A stretch of DNA of 64,000 nucleotides from Haloferax elongans ATCC BAA-1513 (GTDB lineage Archaea; Halobacteriota; Halobacteria; Halobacteriales; Haloferacaceae), in contig NZ_AOLK01000015.1 in NCBI RefSeq assembly GCF_000336755.1, positions 343,509-407,508 on the forward strand. Direction: 5' to 3'. This document shows positions 15,951-25,081 of the stretch, piece after piece. The first letter of the stretch is position 1. Each line of letters opens with the position of its first letter. Below the pieces are notes generated by a model. It was given only the letters and a program-made list of their open reading frames with translations. It searched no databases and was not told the DNA's origin. A program made the translations under genes and the position numbers.

Positions 15951-17189
15951 TTAGTCACTGGTCGCAACGTGTGGGTCGCGCGCCGACCCATCGACCCGGC
16001 CGAGTAGCCACCGCGTCAGTCCCAGCGAGACGAACCCGAGGACTGCGACGACACCGAAGGCGACACGAACACTCGCGATGTCGATGAGCGCGCCGAACGC
16101 CGGTGGTGCGACTGCGCCACCGAGAGAGATACCGATTGTCACGACGGCGAACGTCTTGCCGAGGTCCGAGCGCTCGGAGAGGCGGTCTGCGAGCGTCGAG
16201 CGCGCGGGCCGCGAGACGCTAATCGTCCCGCTGAAGGGTAAGACGAGGACGAGCAAGACGAGTGGGAGTGCGCCGGTCGCCAGCACCGCGGCGAGAATTC
16301 CGAGGGCCGCGTAGCCGCCGAGTGCGACGTTCCCGGGGCCGATGCGGTCCGTGAGCGCGCCGCCGAGTAGGATGGTTCCCGCCCCAGTCACGAGCATGCC
16401 CGAGACGAGGAGGTTCGCCGTTCCGGGGTCGAGTGGATAGGCTACAGAGAGGAGTTGCGGGGAGTACGTCCGAATACACCACGCGGCCGCCGAGGTCAGA
16501 AACGAGAGGAGCGCGAGTCCCATCAGCCCCGACGAGGAGAGGAGGCCACGAGCACCTTCCCGAACGCCTGCCAGCGTCGGCCGCGAGTCGGGGCGGTCGT
16601 CGGGCGCTGGCTTCGCCACCTCGGGCCGAAGCGTACGAGCGACGAGAAGCGCAACGAGCGCGTACGCACCGCCGAGAATGGCGACGATGCCGATGACCCA
16701 GCGCCACTCCAGCCCGGCCGCGTCGGTGGCCGCGGCGATAGCGTAGGGTGCTGCGAAGCCGATTGACCCGCCGAGGGCGTGAATCGAGTACGCACGGCCG
16801 CGGTTCGCTTCCGCAGTCGCCGCCGCGAGAAGCGGGTAGTGTGCGGGGTGGTGCCCCGCGATGCCGACGCCGAGAAGCGCCTGCGAGACGAGTAGCCACT
16901 CGTAGGTGGGCGCGAGTGCGGTAGCGACGATACCGAGCGTCCCGACCACGAGCGAAATGGCGAACACGAGCGTCCGGCTTCGAGTGTCCGAGAGATAGCC
17001 GAAGGGGAGTTGCAGGAGCGTGACGACGGCACCTTGAACGCCGATTGCGAGGCCGATAGCCGCGATGCTCACCTCGAACTCACTGGCGACGGTGCCGATG
17101 ACGGGCGCGAGCGCGACCAGATAGGCGTGGTTGACGACGTGCGACCCGGCGACGAGGCCGACGACACGCTTTCCCTGCGTCTCTGTCAC
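15951..17189 (-). CDS. Major facilitator superfamily transporter
   Basis: A 412-residue, 12-helix carrier. The MFS loop signature appears as FGYLSDTRSRT between TM2 and TM3, and a counterpart GALTDRIGPGNV in the second half. The first half also has GVGIAGHHPAHYPLLAAAT, similar to the fosmidomycin-resistance/bacterial Fsr-like MFS group, where a GHH or HHP element follows TM4. A drug or metabolite efflux role is therefore likely, but the substrate is unknown. It is monocistronic and runs in the same direction as the DUF58/MoxR operon that precedes it upstream by 63 nt. Confidence 0.88.
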   Translation of the reverse strand: MTETQGKRVVGLVAGSHVVNHAYLVALAPVIGTVASEFEVSIAAIGLAIGVQGAVVTLLQLPFGYLSDTRSRTLVFAISLVVGTLGIVATALAPTYEWLLVSQALLGVGIAGHHPAHYPLLAAATAEANRGRAYSIHALGGSIGFAAPYAIAAATDAAGLEWRWVIGIVAILGGAYALVALLVARTLRPEVAKPAPDDRPDSRPTLAGVREGARGLLSSSGLMGLALLSFLTSAAAWCIRTYSPQLLSVAYPLDPGTANLLVSGMLVTGAGTILLGGALTDRIGPGNVALGGYAALGILAAVLATGALPLVLLVLVLPFSGTISVSRPARSTLADRLSERSDLGKTFAVVTIGISLGGAVAPPAFGALIDIASVRVAFGVVAVLGFVSLGLTRWLLGRVDGSARDPHVATSD

Positions 17190-17252
17190 GGGAGAGTGGT
17201 CGCTGGCGGCAGTGAAAAGTGACTCGTCCGCGGTGATACCGACCGCTGAGTC

Positions 17253-18140
17253 TTACCGTTTCGCTCGTTCCTGGCCGACTCGCATCCCCAACCAGAGGTT
17301 CGCGAAGGTGTCGAAGAAGTCCGCCCCCGTGTTCACCAGTTCGTGTTCGACGCCGAGCGACCGACACCGGTCGTCTACGTCCTCGATGTGACGCTGGAGG
17401 CGCTCGTCGTACCGCTGTGCGGCCGACCCGCCGAAGTAGACGCGCTGTGTCTCGTCGGATTCGGGGTCTTCGAAGACGGCGTCGCCGGCGGTCTCAGGCC
17501 CGAGTTCTTCCGGCGTCAACACCTGTGCGACAAGTACGTCGTTGCGGGCGAGTGCGGCGAGACCCGCGGCCACGTCGTCGACATCGAACAGCGCGTCGGT
17601 GACGACGAGGACGAGCGACCGCGAGTGGATGGTGTCGGCGTACGATTCGAGCGCCGTCTGGACATCACCGTCACCCGACGGAGTGGTCTCGTTGAGGTGG
17701 TCGACGAGGCGCAGTATCTCCCCTCGGCTCGACCCGCCAGTGTCGATTCGCTCGGCCGAGTCGCCGACGAGCGAGAACCTGAAGTCGTTGTTCTCCTCGG
17801 ACGTGAGGTGGCAGAACCCGAGACCGAGCTTCGCCCCATATTCGAACTTGTGCGTCTCTCCCTCGCCGAAGTCCATCGAGGCCGTGGCGTCGAGGAGGAC
17901 GTGAACGGTCAGGTTTCGCTCCGCCTCGTAGCGCTTGATAAACAGCTCCTCGGTACGAGCGTAGACTTTCCAGTCGATGAGACGCGGGTCGTCGCCAGCG
18001 ACGTACCGGCGGTGGTCGCTGAAGGTCAGCCCCTCGCCGACGTCTCGCGACTGCTGCTCGCCTTGGAGCGGCGCGTTCGACAGTCGCTTCAGCGAGGTGT
18101 CGAACCGGTCGAGTTCGTCGAGGAAGCCGGGGTCTATCAT
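17253..18140 (-). CDS. DUF58 domain protein of the MoxR operon
   Basis: A 295-residue protein with the DUF58 hallmark YVAGDDPRLIDWKVYARTEELFIKRYEAERNLTVHVLLDATASM. The last part is a von Willebrand factor A-like metal site in which the usual DxSxS reads D84-ATAS, so the second position is Thr and the third Ser is kept. DUF58 proteins accompany MoxR ATPases and are thought to be client-recruiting or assembly factors at the membrane. It is the last gene of a six-gene operon, overlapping moxR by 4 nt (ATGA). No signal or TM segment is present. Confidence 0.87.
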   Translation of the reverse strand: MIDPGFLDELDRFDTSLKRLSNAPLQGEQQSRDVGEGLTFSDHRRYVAGDDPRLIDWKVYARTEELFIKRYEAERNLTVHVLLDATASMDFGEGETHKFEYGAKLGLGFCHLTSEENNDFRFSLVGDSAERIDTGGSSRGEILRLVDHLNETTPSGDGDVQTALESYADTIHSRSLVLVVTDALFDVDDVAAGLAALARNDVLVAQVLTPEELGPETAGDAVFEDPESDETQRVYFGGSAAQRYDERLQRHIEDVDDRCRSLGVEHELVNTGADFFDTFANLWLGMRVGQERAKR

Positions 18141-19165
18141 TCAATCAGGCGCTGGATGGCGTCGTCGGGAGTGAGTCCCTCACGTTCGGCACGGAAGTCG
18201 AGGATGATGCGGTGGCGGATAACCGGAGGGGCCATCTCGGCCACGTCCTCCCACGAGACGTGGGTACGGCCGTGGATGAACGCACGCGCCTTGGCCGCGA
18301 GGACGAGCGCCATGCTCGCGCGGGGACTGGCCCCGAACTCGATGGCGTCGTCGTTTCGCGTCTTTCTGACCAGTTCGATGGCTCTGTCGCGGATGTCATC
18401 GGCGATAGGAACCTGCCGGACGAGTTGCTGTGCCGCCATCAGATGCTTCCGGGGGAGGACGCGCTCGACTTCGGGGACAGTTCCGCCTTCGGCGTACTGC
18501 TGAACGATAGTTCGCTCCTCGTCGAACTCCGGGTAAGTGACGAGAATCTTCATCAGGAAGCGGTCGGTCTGCGCCTCCGGAAGCGGGTAGGTCCCGCCCT
18601 GGTCGATGGGGTTCTGCGTCGCGAGGACGAAGAATGGTTTCGGGAGTTGGTAGGTCTCGCCTGCAGCAGTGACCTGCTTTTCCTGCATCGCTTCGAGCAG
18701 GGCGGCCTGCGTCTTCGGCGTCGCCCGGTTTATCTCGTCGGCGAGAACGACGTTGGCGAAGATAGGGCCGCGTTCGAAGACGAACTCGCGGCCGTCGGAC
18801 GTCTCGCGGATAATCTCGGTGCCGGTGATGTCAGACGGCATCAGGTCGGGCGTGTTCTGGATACGGGAGAACTGCAGGTCCGTCGCCTCGGTCAGTGCTC
18901 TGACGAGCGTCGTCTTCCCGAGTCCGGGGTTCGATTCGAGCAGTGCGTTGCCGTCACAGAGGATACAGACGAGCAGTCGCTCGACGACCTCGTGTTGGCC
19001 GATGATTCGCTTTCCGACCTCTGATTTGACGGCCGCGACGCTCGATTGGAGGTCTTCGAGACTCATCTCCGAGAGCGCTCCGCCCGAGGCGGCGGACGTG
19101 TCGGTTCCTGTCTGTACGTCGGTGTCGTCGGGGGTATCCCAATTCCAGTCTTGTTCGTCACTCAT
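18137..19165 (-). CDS. moxR: MoxR-type AAA+ ATPase
   Basis: A 342-residue AAA+ protein with an acidic N-terminal extension of about 35 residues. Motifs: Walker A ESNPGLGKTT (K84), where Ser occupies the position usually taken by the first Gly; Walker B VVLADEINRA (139-147); sensor 1 in VLATQNP; and the MoxR-typical TYPLPEAQTDRF. MoxR proteins are ATP-driven chaperones that work with vWA proteins in enzyme maturation, metal insertion and stress resistance. It overlaps the DUF7502-like gene by 8 nt and DUF58 by 4 nt, and lies with two vWA membrane proteins in one operon, which is the classic pairing. Confidence 0.93.
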   Translation of the reverse strand: MSDEQDWNWDTPDDTDVQTGTDTSAASGGALSEMSLEDLQSSVAAVKSEVGKRIIGQHEVVERLLVCILCDGNALLESNPGLGKTTLVRALTEATDLQFSRIQNTPDLMPSDITGTEIIRETSDGREFVFERGPIFANVVLADEINRATPKTQAALLEAMQEKQVTAAGETYQLPKPFFVLATQNPIDQGGTYPLPEAQTDRFLMKILVTYPEFDEERTIVQQYAEGGTVPEVERVLPRKHLMAAQQLVRQVPIADDIRDRAIELVRKTRNDDAIEFGASPRASMALVLAAKARAFIHGRTHVSWEDVAEMAPPVIRHRIILDFRAEREGLTPDDAIQRLIE

Positions 19166-20090
19166 CGTCTTGGTCGCGTATCTTGAGCGTGTAGTCGCGA
19201 ATCAGTGCAGCATCGTCGAGGGCGTCGTCGGCGAGATAGCCCGCCCGCTGACTCTCGACATCGGCGTCGCTACTGTAGCCTGTCGAGTCGTAGGCTGTCG
19301 CCGATGACGACGGGGAGTCGTCTCCTTGACCGGTCCCGCCGAGCGTCGCGTTCAGTTCGTCGGACCCCGCGGAGACGTCCTCGGGGTCACCGAGAATCGA
19401 ACTGCCGTTTTCCAGTTGGCTCTGGCGGTAACTCCCGTCTCTGTCGCTGTCGGCGAGTTGGCCACTCCCGCCGTCGAGTCCTGCCACTTCGATGTCGGCG
19501 ATGGCGACGTGGATGCTCGCCGCCGAGAGGGCGATGACGACGACCACCGCGAGAGCGACGCGACGAGTTGGAAGCAACTCGACAGAGGAAGCCGAGCGTA
19601 ACCGTGAGAGCACGTCTTCGTAGAGTGCGACGACCATTCGAGAGTCACTGTCGTCGCCGAGCGTGTCGCGTGCTGTCCGAAGCGCCTCAGCCACGTTCGG
19701 GTTCACCGATTCGAACTGCTCGACCGGTGGCCGTCGCATTCGGAACACGTACTCGCCGACTGCGACGAGGATGCCGACGAGGAGGGCAATCGGAACGGCG
19801 GGGTGAATCGAGACAGCGGAGTCGATGCCGGGGAGGCGCGCGAGCGAGAGTTCGTTCGGAAGCGCCGAGATGCTGATAGTCCGGAGCGCGACGTTGGTCA
19901 GAAGCGCCGCGACAGCACCATCGGCGACACTCGGAACGATGGCGGCTTTCTTCGCCTCCCGACGGACAGCTCGAACGGCTCTTTTCATCTGCATCGAGAG
20001 GTCGTCCGCCGACGAGTCAGATGCAGAAGCGCGTTCGTCACTCGTGGGGGGGCTATCGGCCTCGTCGGGTGTGGAGTCGTCAGATGACAT
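19158..20090 (-). CDS. DUF7502-like membrane protein of the MoxR operon
   Basis: A 310-residue protein. It starts with an acidic Ser/Asp-rich tract (1-30), continues with a basic amphipathic helix (MKRAVRAVRREAKKAA), then two hydrophobic segments near residues 95-115 and 172-195, and ends in a Gly/Ser/Asp-rich extracellular-type tail. I recall this as a haloarchaeal DUF7502-like protein found in MoxR operons; no catalytic motif is visible. The ATG at 20090 overlaps the stop of the coiled-coil gene (TAATG), which decides the start over the in-frame codon at 20099. It may hold MoxR or DUF58 at the membrane. Confidence 0.72.
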   Translation of the reverse strand: MSSDDSTPDEADSPPTSDERASASDSSADDLSMQMKRAVRAVRREAKKAAIVPSVADGAVAALLTNVALRTISISALPNELSLARLPGIDSAVSIHPAVPIALLVGILVAVGEYVFRMRRPPVEQFESVNPNVAEALRTARDTLGDDSDSRMVVALYEDVLSRLRSASSVELLPTRRVALAVVVVIALSAASIHVAIADIEVAGLDGGSGQLADSDRDGSYRQSQLENGSSILGDPEDVSAGSDELNATLGGTGQGDDSPSSSATAYDSTGYSSDADVESQRAGYLADDALDDAALIRDYTLKIRDQDDE

Positions 20091-20704
20091 TACGTACACA
20101 CATCCGGTTTGTCACCCTCGATTTCGGCACAGGCGGTGTCGAGGTCGTCTTGGAGGTCGTCGATTTGGTCTTCGAGTTGGTTGATTTCGACTTCGAGGTC
20201 GTCTATCTGGTCGTTGAGCTTCTCGTTCGTCTCGGAGAGGTCTTCGTTGCCCGCTTCGAGGTCGTTGATGCGGTTCTGTAACTTATTTTTGTCCGCCTGA
20301 AGCTGTTCGATACTGCTGCGGGCGTCACGAAGTTCAGCCCGTGCTTGCAGGAGTTCGTCTTTGGTCTCGAAGAGTTCCTCTTCCGTCGTCGACAGTTCTT
20401 GTCTGGACGATTCGAGCTGTTCTTCGGTCTCTTCGAGGTCTTTCGAGACCTGCGAGACGTCACCCCGCGTTCGGGAGAGGCTCTCGTTTAACTCTCTGAG
20501 GTCTGTTCTGACTGCAGAGAGGTTTTCCCGCGTCTGCGAGAGCTCCGTTTCGAGCGCCTCGTTTCGGTCCCGAAGCTGGTCGTTCTGTTGGTCGAGAGAG
20601 TCGACAGAGTGTTGATAATACATCGTTGCCCCGACTGTCCCGGTCGTCAGAAGGACGACGAGGGCAACGAGACTGAGGTTCAGGGACCGGCCGATGAAAC
20701 TCAT
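20090..20704 (-). CDS. Membrane-anchored coiled-coil protein
   Basis: A 204-residue protein with one N-terminal transmembrane segment (LSLVALVVLLTTGTVGATM) and then about 160 residues of heptad-patterned, Glu/Gln/Leu/Asp-rich sequence without Pro or Gly interruption, predicting a long parallel coiled coil outside the membrane. Two cysteines lie at the extreme C terminus (TACAEIE and DVCT). It sits in the middle of the MoxR operon, overlapping the upstream vWA gene by 4 nt and the next gene by 1 nt. It may act as a spacer or oligomerisation rod for the complex. No family name is recognised. Confidence 0.75.
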   Translation of the reverse strand: MSFIGRSLNLSLVALVVLLTTGTVGATMYYQHSVDSLDQQNDQLRDRNEALETELSQTRENLSAVRTDLRELNESLSRTRGDVSQVSKDLEETEEQLESSRQELSTTEEELFETKDELLQARAELRDARSSIEQLQADKNKLQNRINDLEAGNEDLSETNEKLNDQIDDLEVEINQLEDQIDDLQDDLDTACAEIEGDKPDVCT

Positions 20705-23082
20705 ATCAATCCACCTTCACTTCGCGTTCGGCCCCGATACACTTGAACTCGCCGGAGGAGCACCTCGCCGAGGTAGAGGAGGAACGCTGCGAGGACGAAC
20801 GCCCTGGCCCAGTCGTCGCGCACGGGTCGCACACCCGATGCATTGTCGCGAGCGGACCTGGCTATTTCGGCTGCCTGGTCCGACGAGTACAGTTGCCCGC
20901 CGGTGTCAGAGACGGCGGCTTTGAGCTGTGGTGACAGCCCGAATCCGGCGTACTCGGCTTGGTAGTTCGCAGCGAACGACGTGTCGAGCACGCTGTGGAA
21001 GCCTTGCTCGGTAGGCGTTGCAGTCGCGTGGTAGACGCCGGGGTTGACCGACGAGAACGTGAGGTTTCCGCCGCTCGGTCGCGAATCACCGCGATAGACG
21101 ACTGTTACGGGCGTCCCGACGCGAGTGTCACTGACGGTGGTGACACCGGTGGCCTTCCGGTCCGGGTCGCCGACGACGTAATTCGTGGACTTCGTGAGCA
21201 ACAGCGAGTCGGGGCGGCTGAGCAGGCCATCGAGCGAGCCGTCAGCCCCGTAGGTCGTGATGGTTGCAACCCGCCCGAGTCCGTACCGCCACGACGCCAC
21301 GGCGGGTGTTCCGTCGTCCGACGCGACGAGGAAGTTCGCACCGCTTCGGATAGAGACGTCGTTGGTGTTTCCGGGGTTCGCGGTCAGCTTCACGCCAGAG
21401 GTGATGAAATCGTTCTGGTCGACGATAGTCAGTCCGCTCCCCGCGTACTGCCTGTTTGCGCCGCCGAAGAGGATTCTGAGTCGGCTCGTTTCGTCGGCGC
21501 GCAAGTAGTTTCCACCGGAGGCTTGCGCAATCGACCGCAAGGTCCGTTCGTTCGGATTCGGCCCGGTGCCGATGGTCACGACGCGGACTCCCTCTCGGCC
21601 GAGTTGCTCCGCGATGACCGATGCATCTTCGAACCGGTCGTGGCCGTCACTGATGAGGATGATAGTGCCGCGCTGGTCGTCGAGGAGTTGCGACGCGCCA
21701 TCGAGTCCGACGGCGATGTCCGTCGCCCCACCCGAGGAGAGACGGCGGATGAGGTCGGCCGTGGCTTCACGGTTCGGGCCAAGTGGGCGAAGCGGAGCGA
21801 CCTCGTAGGCGCGGTAGTTGAACCCGACGATGCCGATTTTGTTGTCGTCGCCGAGTTGGTCGAGCGCGTCGAGTGCGACGGCCTTCTGGACGCGCATTCC
21901 CGACTCCGCGCTGCCGGAGACGTCGATTGCGAAGACGAGATTCGTACTCTGGCCGGTGCTCTCGCCGGTCGTGACGGGAAGGGTCGACGCGAGTTGTGAC
22001 CCTTTGTAGGCACCATTCTCGAAGGAGTTCGCTCCGCCTGCGACGAGCAGTCCGCCGCCGTCGATGACGAACCGCTGAAGCGCGTCGACGTTGCCGACGT
22101 CACGGGCGTGCATATCCTGCAAGACGACAGCGTGGTACGACGAGAGGTCGTCTGGAACCGCCGACGCGACCTCTAAATCGTACAACTCCGCGAGGTAGTC
22201 GCGGAAGGGGTACGTCCCCCGCGAGACGTACAGCACCTTCGGCGGTTCGACGACGCGAACCGTCTTGTGGAAGACGTCGTTGCTGTCGAACTGGTCGTCG
22301 GCATCGATGCGCGCGGTCAGTTGGTACGTGCCGACGCTGTCGAACGTCTGCGTGAATTCGACCGCGCCGGGCGATTCGACCGTCTCACGCCGAATCTCCT
22401 GTCCGTCGACTTCGACGATGAGTTCGACGCTTTGGGTCTCGTCCGGTGAGACGCCGCCGACCTGCGCGAGGAAGGCGTTTTCGACGCCGACGCTCGTCTT
22501 CGCCGGGCCGTTGAGCGAGACGTACTGCTCGGCGGAGTCCGGTTCGGGAGCGACGGCACTCACCGTCGCGTTCATACTCCGAGCCAACTCGGTCGCGGAG
22601 GCGAGGGTGCGTCCGCTCGTCACGCGACCATCCGATAGCAGAACGACAGTGCCATCGGGTCGCGTGTTCGCTGCAAGGGCGTTTCCGAGCGGGGATTTGT
22701 CACCCTGAGCCACCGTCGAGACAGTCGCGGGCACTCCCTCGTCTTCGATTCGGCTAGCGAGGCCCGACGCCATCTCGGGTGAGACGGCCATACTGTCAGA
22801 TTCGTCGACCAGAAGCGTCACGTGGGGTTCGCCCTCGGTCTGTCTGGTCTCGATAGTGTACGGCCCTGCCGCGGCGACGACGAGCAACACGACGACGAGG
22901 ATGCGCGAGGCGAGGAGCAACCGGCGAGACCGTTCACCTGCGGTGCCCGCTGTGCGCCTGAAGATGATGCCCCAGGCGAGGATGACCGCCACTGGAATCA
23001 CGAGCAAGAACAGCGGTCGTTCGAGGCCGAGGGTGCGCCCGGCAATCTCCGTCGTCCACGCGAGTAGCGGAAGCACAGCCAT
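20701..23082 (-). CDS. Large membrane protein with two vWA domains
   Basis: A 793-residue protein with two N-terminal membrane segments (24-40, 58-74). A first von Willebrand A metal site DESDS lies at residues 93-97; a second, in a full domain, has DVSGS at 387-391 and continues with IGIVGFNYRAYEV and ILISDGHDRF. A class I glutamine-amidotransferase-like stretch (VVLQDMHARDV to LLVAGGANSF, about 318-353) lies between. A hydrophobic C-terminal span (FVLAAFLLYLGEVLL) anchors the end. This architecture is known from bacterial and archaeal BatA/BatB-like partners of MoxR. It overlaps both operon neighbours (1 nt and 4 nt). Confidence 0.86.
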   Translation of the reverse strand: MAVLPLLAWTTEIAGRTLGLERPLFLLVIPVAVILAWGIIFRRTAGTAGERSRRLLLASRILVVVLLVVAAAGPYTIETRQTEGEPHVTLLVDESDSMAVSPEMASGLASRIEDEGVPATVSTVAQGDKSPLGNALAANTRPDGTVVLLSDGRVTSGRTLASATELARSMNATVSAVAPEPDSAEQYVSLNGPAKTSVGVENAFLAQVGGVSPDETQSVELIVEVDGQEIRRETVESPGAVEFTQTFDSVGTYQLTARIDADDQFDSNDVFHKTVRVVEPPKVLYVSRGTYPFRDYLAELYDLEVASAVPDDLSSYHAVVLQDMHARDVGNVDALQRFVIDGGGLLVAGGANSFENGAYKGSQLASTLPVTTGESTGQSTNLVFAIDVSGSAESGMRVQKAVALDALDQLGDDNKIGIVGFNYRAYEVAPLRPLGPNREATADLIRRLSSGGATDIAVGLDGASQLLDDQRGTIILISDGHDRFEDASVIAEQLGREGVRVVTIGTGPNPNERTLRSIAQASGGNYLRADETSRLRILFGGANRQYAGSGLTIVDQNDFITSGVKLTANPGNTNDVSIRSGANFLVASDDGTPAVASWRYGLGRVATITTYGADGSLDGLLSRPDSLLLTKSTNYVVGDPDRKATGVTTVSDTRVGTPVTVVYRGDSRPSGGNLTFSSVNPGVYHATATPTEQGFHSVLDTSFAANYQAEYAGFGLSPQLKAAVSDTGGQLYSSDQAAEIARSARDNASGVRPVRDDWARAFVLAAFLLYLGEVLLRRVQVYRGRTRSEGGLI

Positions 23083-24878
23083 CAGAGGTCACCCCGCTTT
23101 CGAAGATACGCGAGTTCGACGAACGTGATTGCGAGTGCGACCATCGCGGCCCACTCCGTCAGTGGGTCGGGAACCAACCGTTCTTCGACCCGCGTCGGAG
23201 TGTCCGACGACCGCTCTTGGTCGTCGAGTGACTCGGCGGCGACGTCCGACTCAGACTCGCTGAGCAGTCCCGCGGCGTACGTGTTCTCACCCGCGCTGTA
23301 GAAGCCGGACTCGTCGAGTAGGACCTCCGGGCCGGTCGCGGTCCCACTCGGTGTCTGTACCGATTCATTCGGCCCGACTCTGAGCGTCCCGCCGGTCTGC
23401 CGGTTCAGTTCGGCCAATGTCGGCCGCCCGGCGAGGTGAAACACCGCCCGCTTCCAGAAGACCGGGTACTGGTAGTTGTACTTGAACGCGGAGTCGTCTT
23501 CCATGAAGCCGTAGTAGAGAATCCGGCCCGCACCGCGGTCGGCGGTGGCGACGAGAGGCGACCCGTCTTCTGCGGTGACGTGTGCGGTCCCCTCTCGTAA
23601 CTGGCCGACGTGGTACTTGTTCGGCGGCGGGAACGTGATATCTCGAGTGAGGTCGTGGTCCGAGATGGTCCCGATAGTCGGGTTCGCTTTCATGCCCTCT
23701 GATTCGACCAGGAGTAAGTTCCCGTAGCTCGGCAGTTCCGACTGGGCCTGTATCGCGACGCCGCCACCGTCTTCGACGACTTCACGCCCTGCGTCGATGT
23801 TCCCTCTGAGGATGCGTTCTTTGTTGACGTTGCTGTAGACGATGACGTCGTAGTCCGGGGTGACGCTCGTCGGTGGGTTGTCGACCGTCAACGTCACTTC
23901 GGGGATGACGGAGAGTGCGGCCGTGAGGAACCGGTTCTCGTCGTTGGTGAGGACGAGTACGTCGATGGACTCGTCTGTCGGCGCGGCGATTGCCAGTTGG
24001 TCGTCGGTCGAGAAGTCGTCACCCGGCGAGAGGGAGACTTGGCCGCCGCCGGACGGAACCGGGAACGTGGCCGTTCCCACGTCGCCCGCGCCGAGTGTGA
24101 CCTGTCGGGAAGTCCCCGAAAGCGACACCGTTCGCGTCACCTCGGCGTCGCCGTAGTTCTTCACCGTCACCGTGACGTTCTTCCCGGAGAAGCGCCGGTC
24201 GACGATACCCACGTTCGCGTCGCCACCGCCTGCGAACTGACGCAGTTCGACGACGATTTCGCGGGCGCGCGCCTCACGAACTGCATCCTGCCACGGCGAG
24301 TCGTCTGCGAAGTCGCTGAGGACCACGATTCGAGCGTCTTTTCCGGCGACTGCGGCGGCGGTCGTGATTGCCGCTCTGAGGTCGCCCGACGCGGCAGTCA
24401 CAGAGATACCGTCGAGGGTCGACCGAGCGTCGGTCGCACTGCCGCGGCGGAGTGCGACACTATCGGTCGGCCCGGAGACGACCACCGACGTCGTGCCGCT
24501 CACTTCGTCGCGGGCGGCATCGAGTGCCCGCTGAAAGCGCGTTCCACCGCCGTCCGAGACGCCCATACTCGCGCTGGCGTCGACGACGAGCACTGTCTCG
24601 GAGACGGTCTCCGACTCCGGCACGAGCACGTATGGAGTCGCGAGCGACCCGACCAGCGCCAAGATGGCCAACAGTTGCACGAGCAAGAGAACACTTCGGA
24701 GGAGTCTGTCAAATATCGGATTCGATGCGTTTCGCCCCGCGGAATCTGCGAGGAACCGAAACGTCGGGAGCGTGCGACGAACCGGCTCCGGCCGCAGAAA
24801 GTAGAGGATGATGAGGGGTACAGCCCCGAGCAGGGCGACCAACCCCAGTGGAAATAAGAAGAACTCTTCGAGGACCAT
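23082..24878 (-). CDS. BatA-domain and vWA membrane protein, first gene of MoxR operon
   Basis: A 598-residue protein with the BatA N-terminal module (two membrane spans, FPLGLVALLGAVPLIILYFLRP then a conserved R-rich stretch). The vWA metal site DASAS at residues 100-104 is intact, followed by the domain and a long beta-rich region. A final hydrophobic span lies near the C terminus (WAAMVALAITFVELAYL). It is the first gene of the operon, preceded by about 200 bp that include very AT-rich sequence (24960-25060) shared with the divergent nhaC gene. It probably forms the membrane receptor for MoxR together with the second vWA protein. Confidence 0.87.
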   Translation of the reverse strand: MVLEEFFLFPLGLVALLGAVPLIILYFLRPEPVRRTLPTFRFLADSAGRNASNPIFDRLLRSVLLLVQLLAILALVGSLATPYVLVPESETVSETVLVVDASASMGVSDGGGTRFQRALDAARDEVSGTTSVVVSGPTDSVALRRGSATDARSTLDGISVTAASGDLRAAITTAAAVAGKDARIVVLSDFADDSPWQDAVREARAREIVVELRQFAGGGDANVGIVDRRFSGKNVTVTVKNYGDAEVTRTVSLSGTSRQVTLGAGDVGTATFPVPSGGGQVSLSPGDDFSTDDQLAIAAPTDESIDVLVLTNDENRFLTAALSVIPEVTLTVDNPPTSVTPDYDVIVYSNVNKERILRGNIDAGREVVEDGGGVAIQAQSELPSYGNLLLVESEGMKANPTIGTISDHDLTRDITFPPPNKYHVGQLREGTAHVTAEDGSPLVATADRGAGRILYYGFMEDDSAFKYNYQYPVFWKRAVFHLAGRPTLAELNRQTGGTLRVGPNESVQTPSGTATGPEVLLDESGFYSAGENTYAAGLLSESESDVAAESLDDQERSSDTPTRVEERLVPDPLTEWAAMVALAITFVELAYLRKRGDL

Positions 24879-25081
24879 GCGGGAGTCGTGGCACGCTTCA
24901 GTGAAGGATGTTTCCCTCTGAGTGACACGTTCTCAGAATCCGAACAGTCCATTCCTGCTTCCGGAATAAAATATTCCCCACACGCATTTAGTTGTCAGAT
25001 TAGAATACGACAATGCATAACAATGCACTCAATTCATATTACGACAACATTTTATGCTCTAAAGTAATTCTTTGAGCTACG

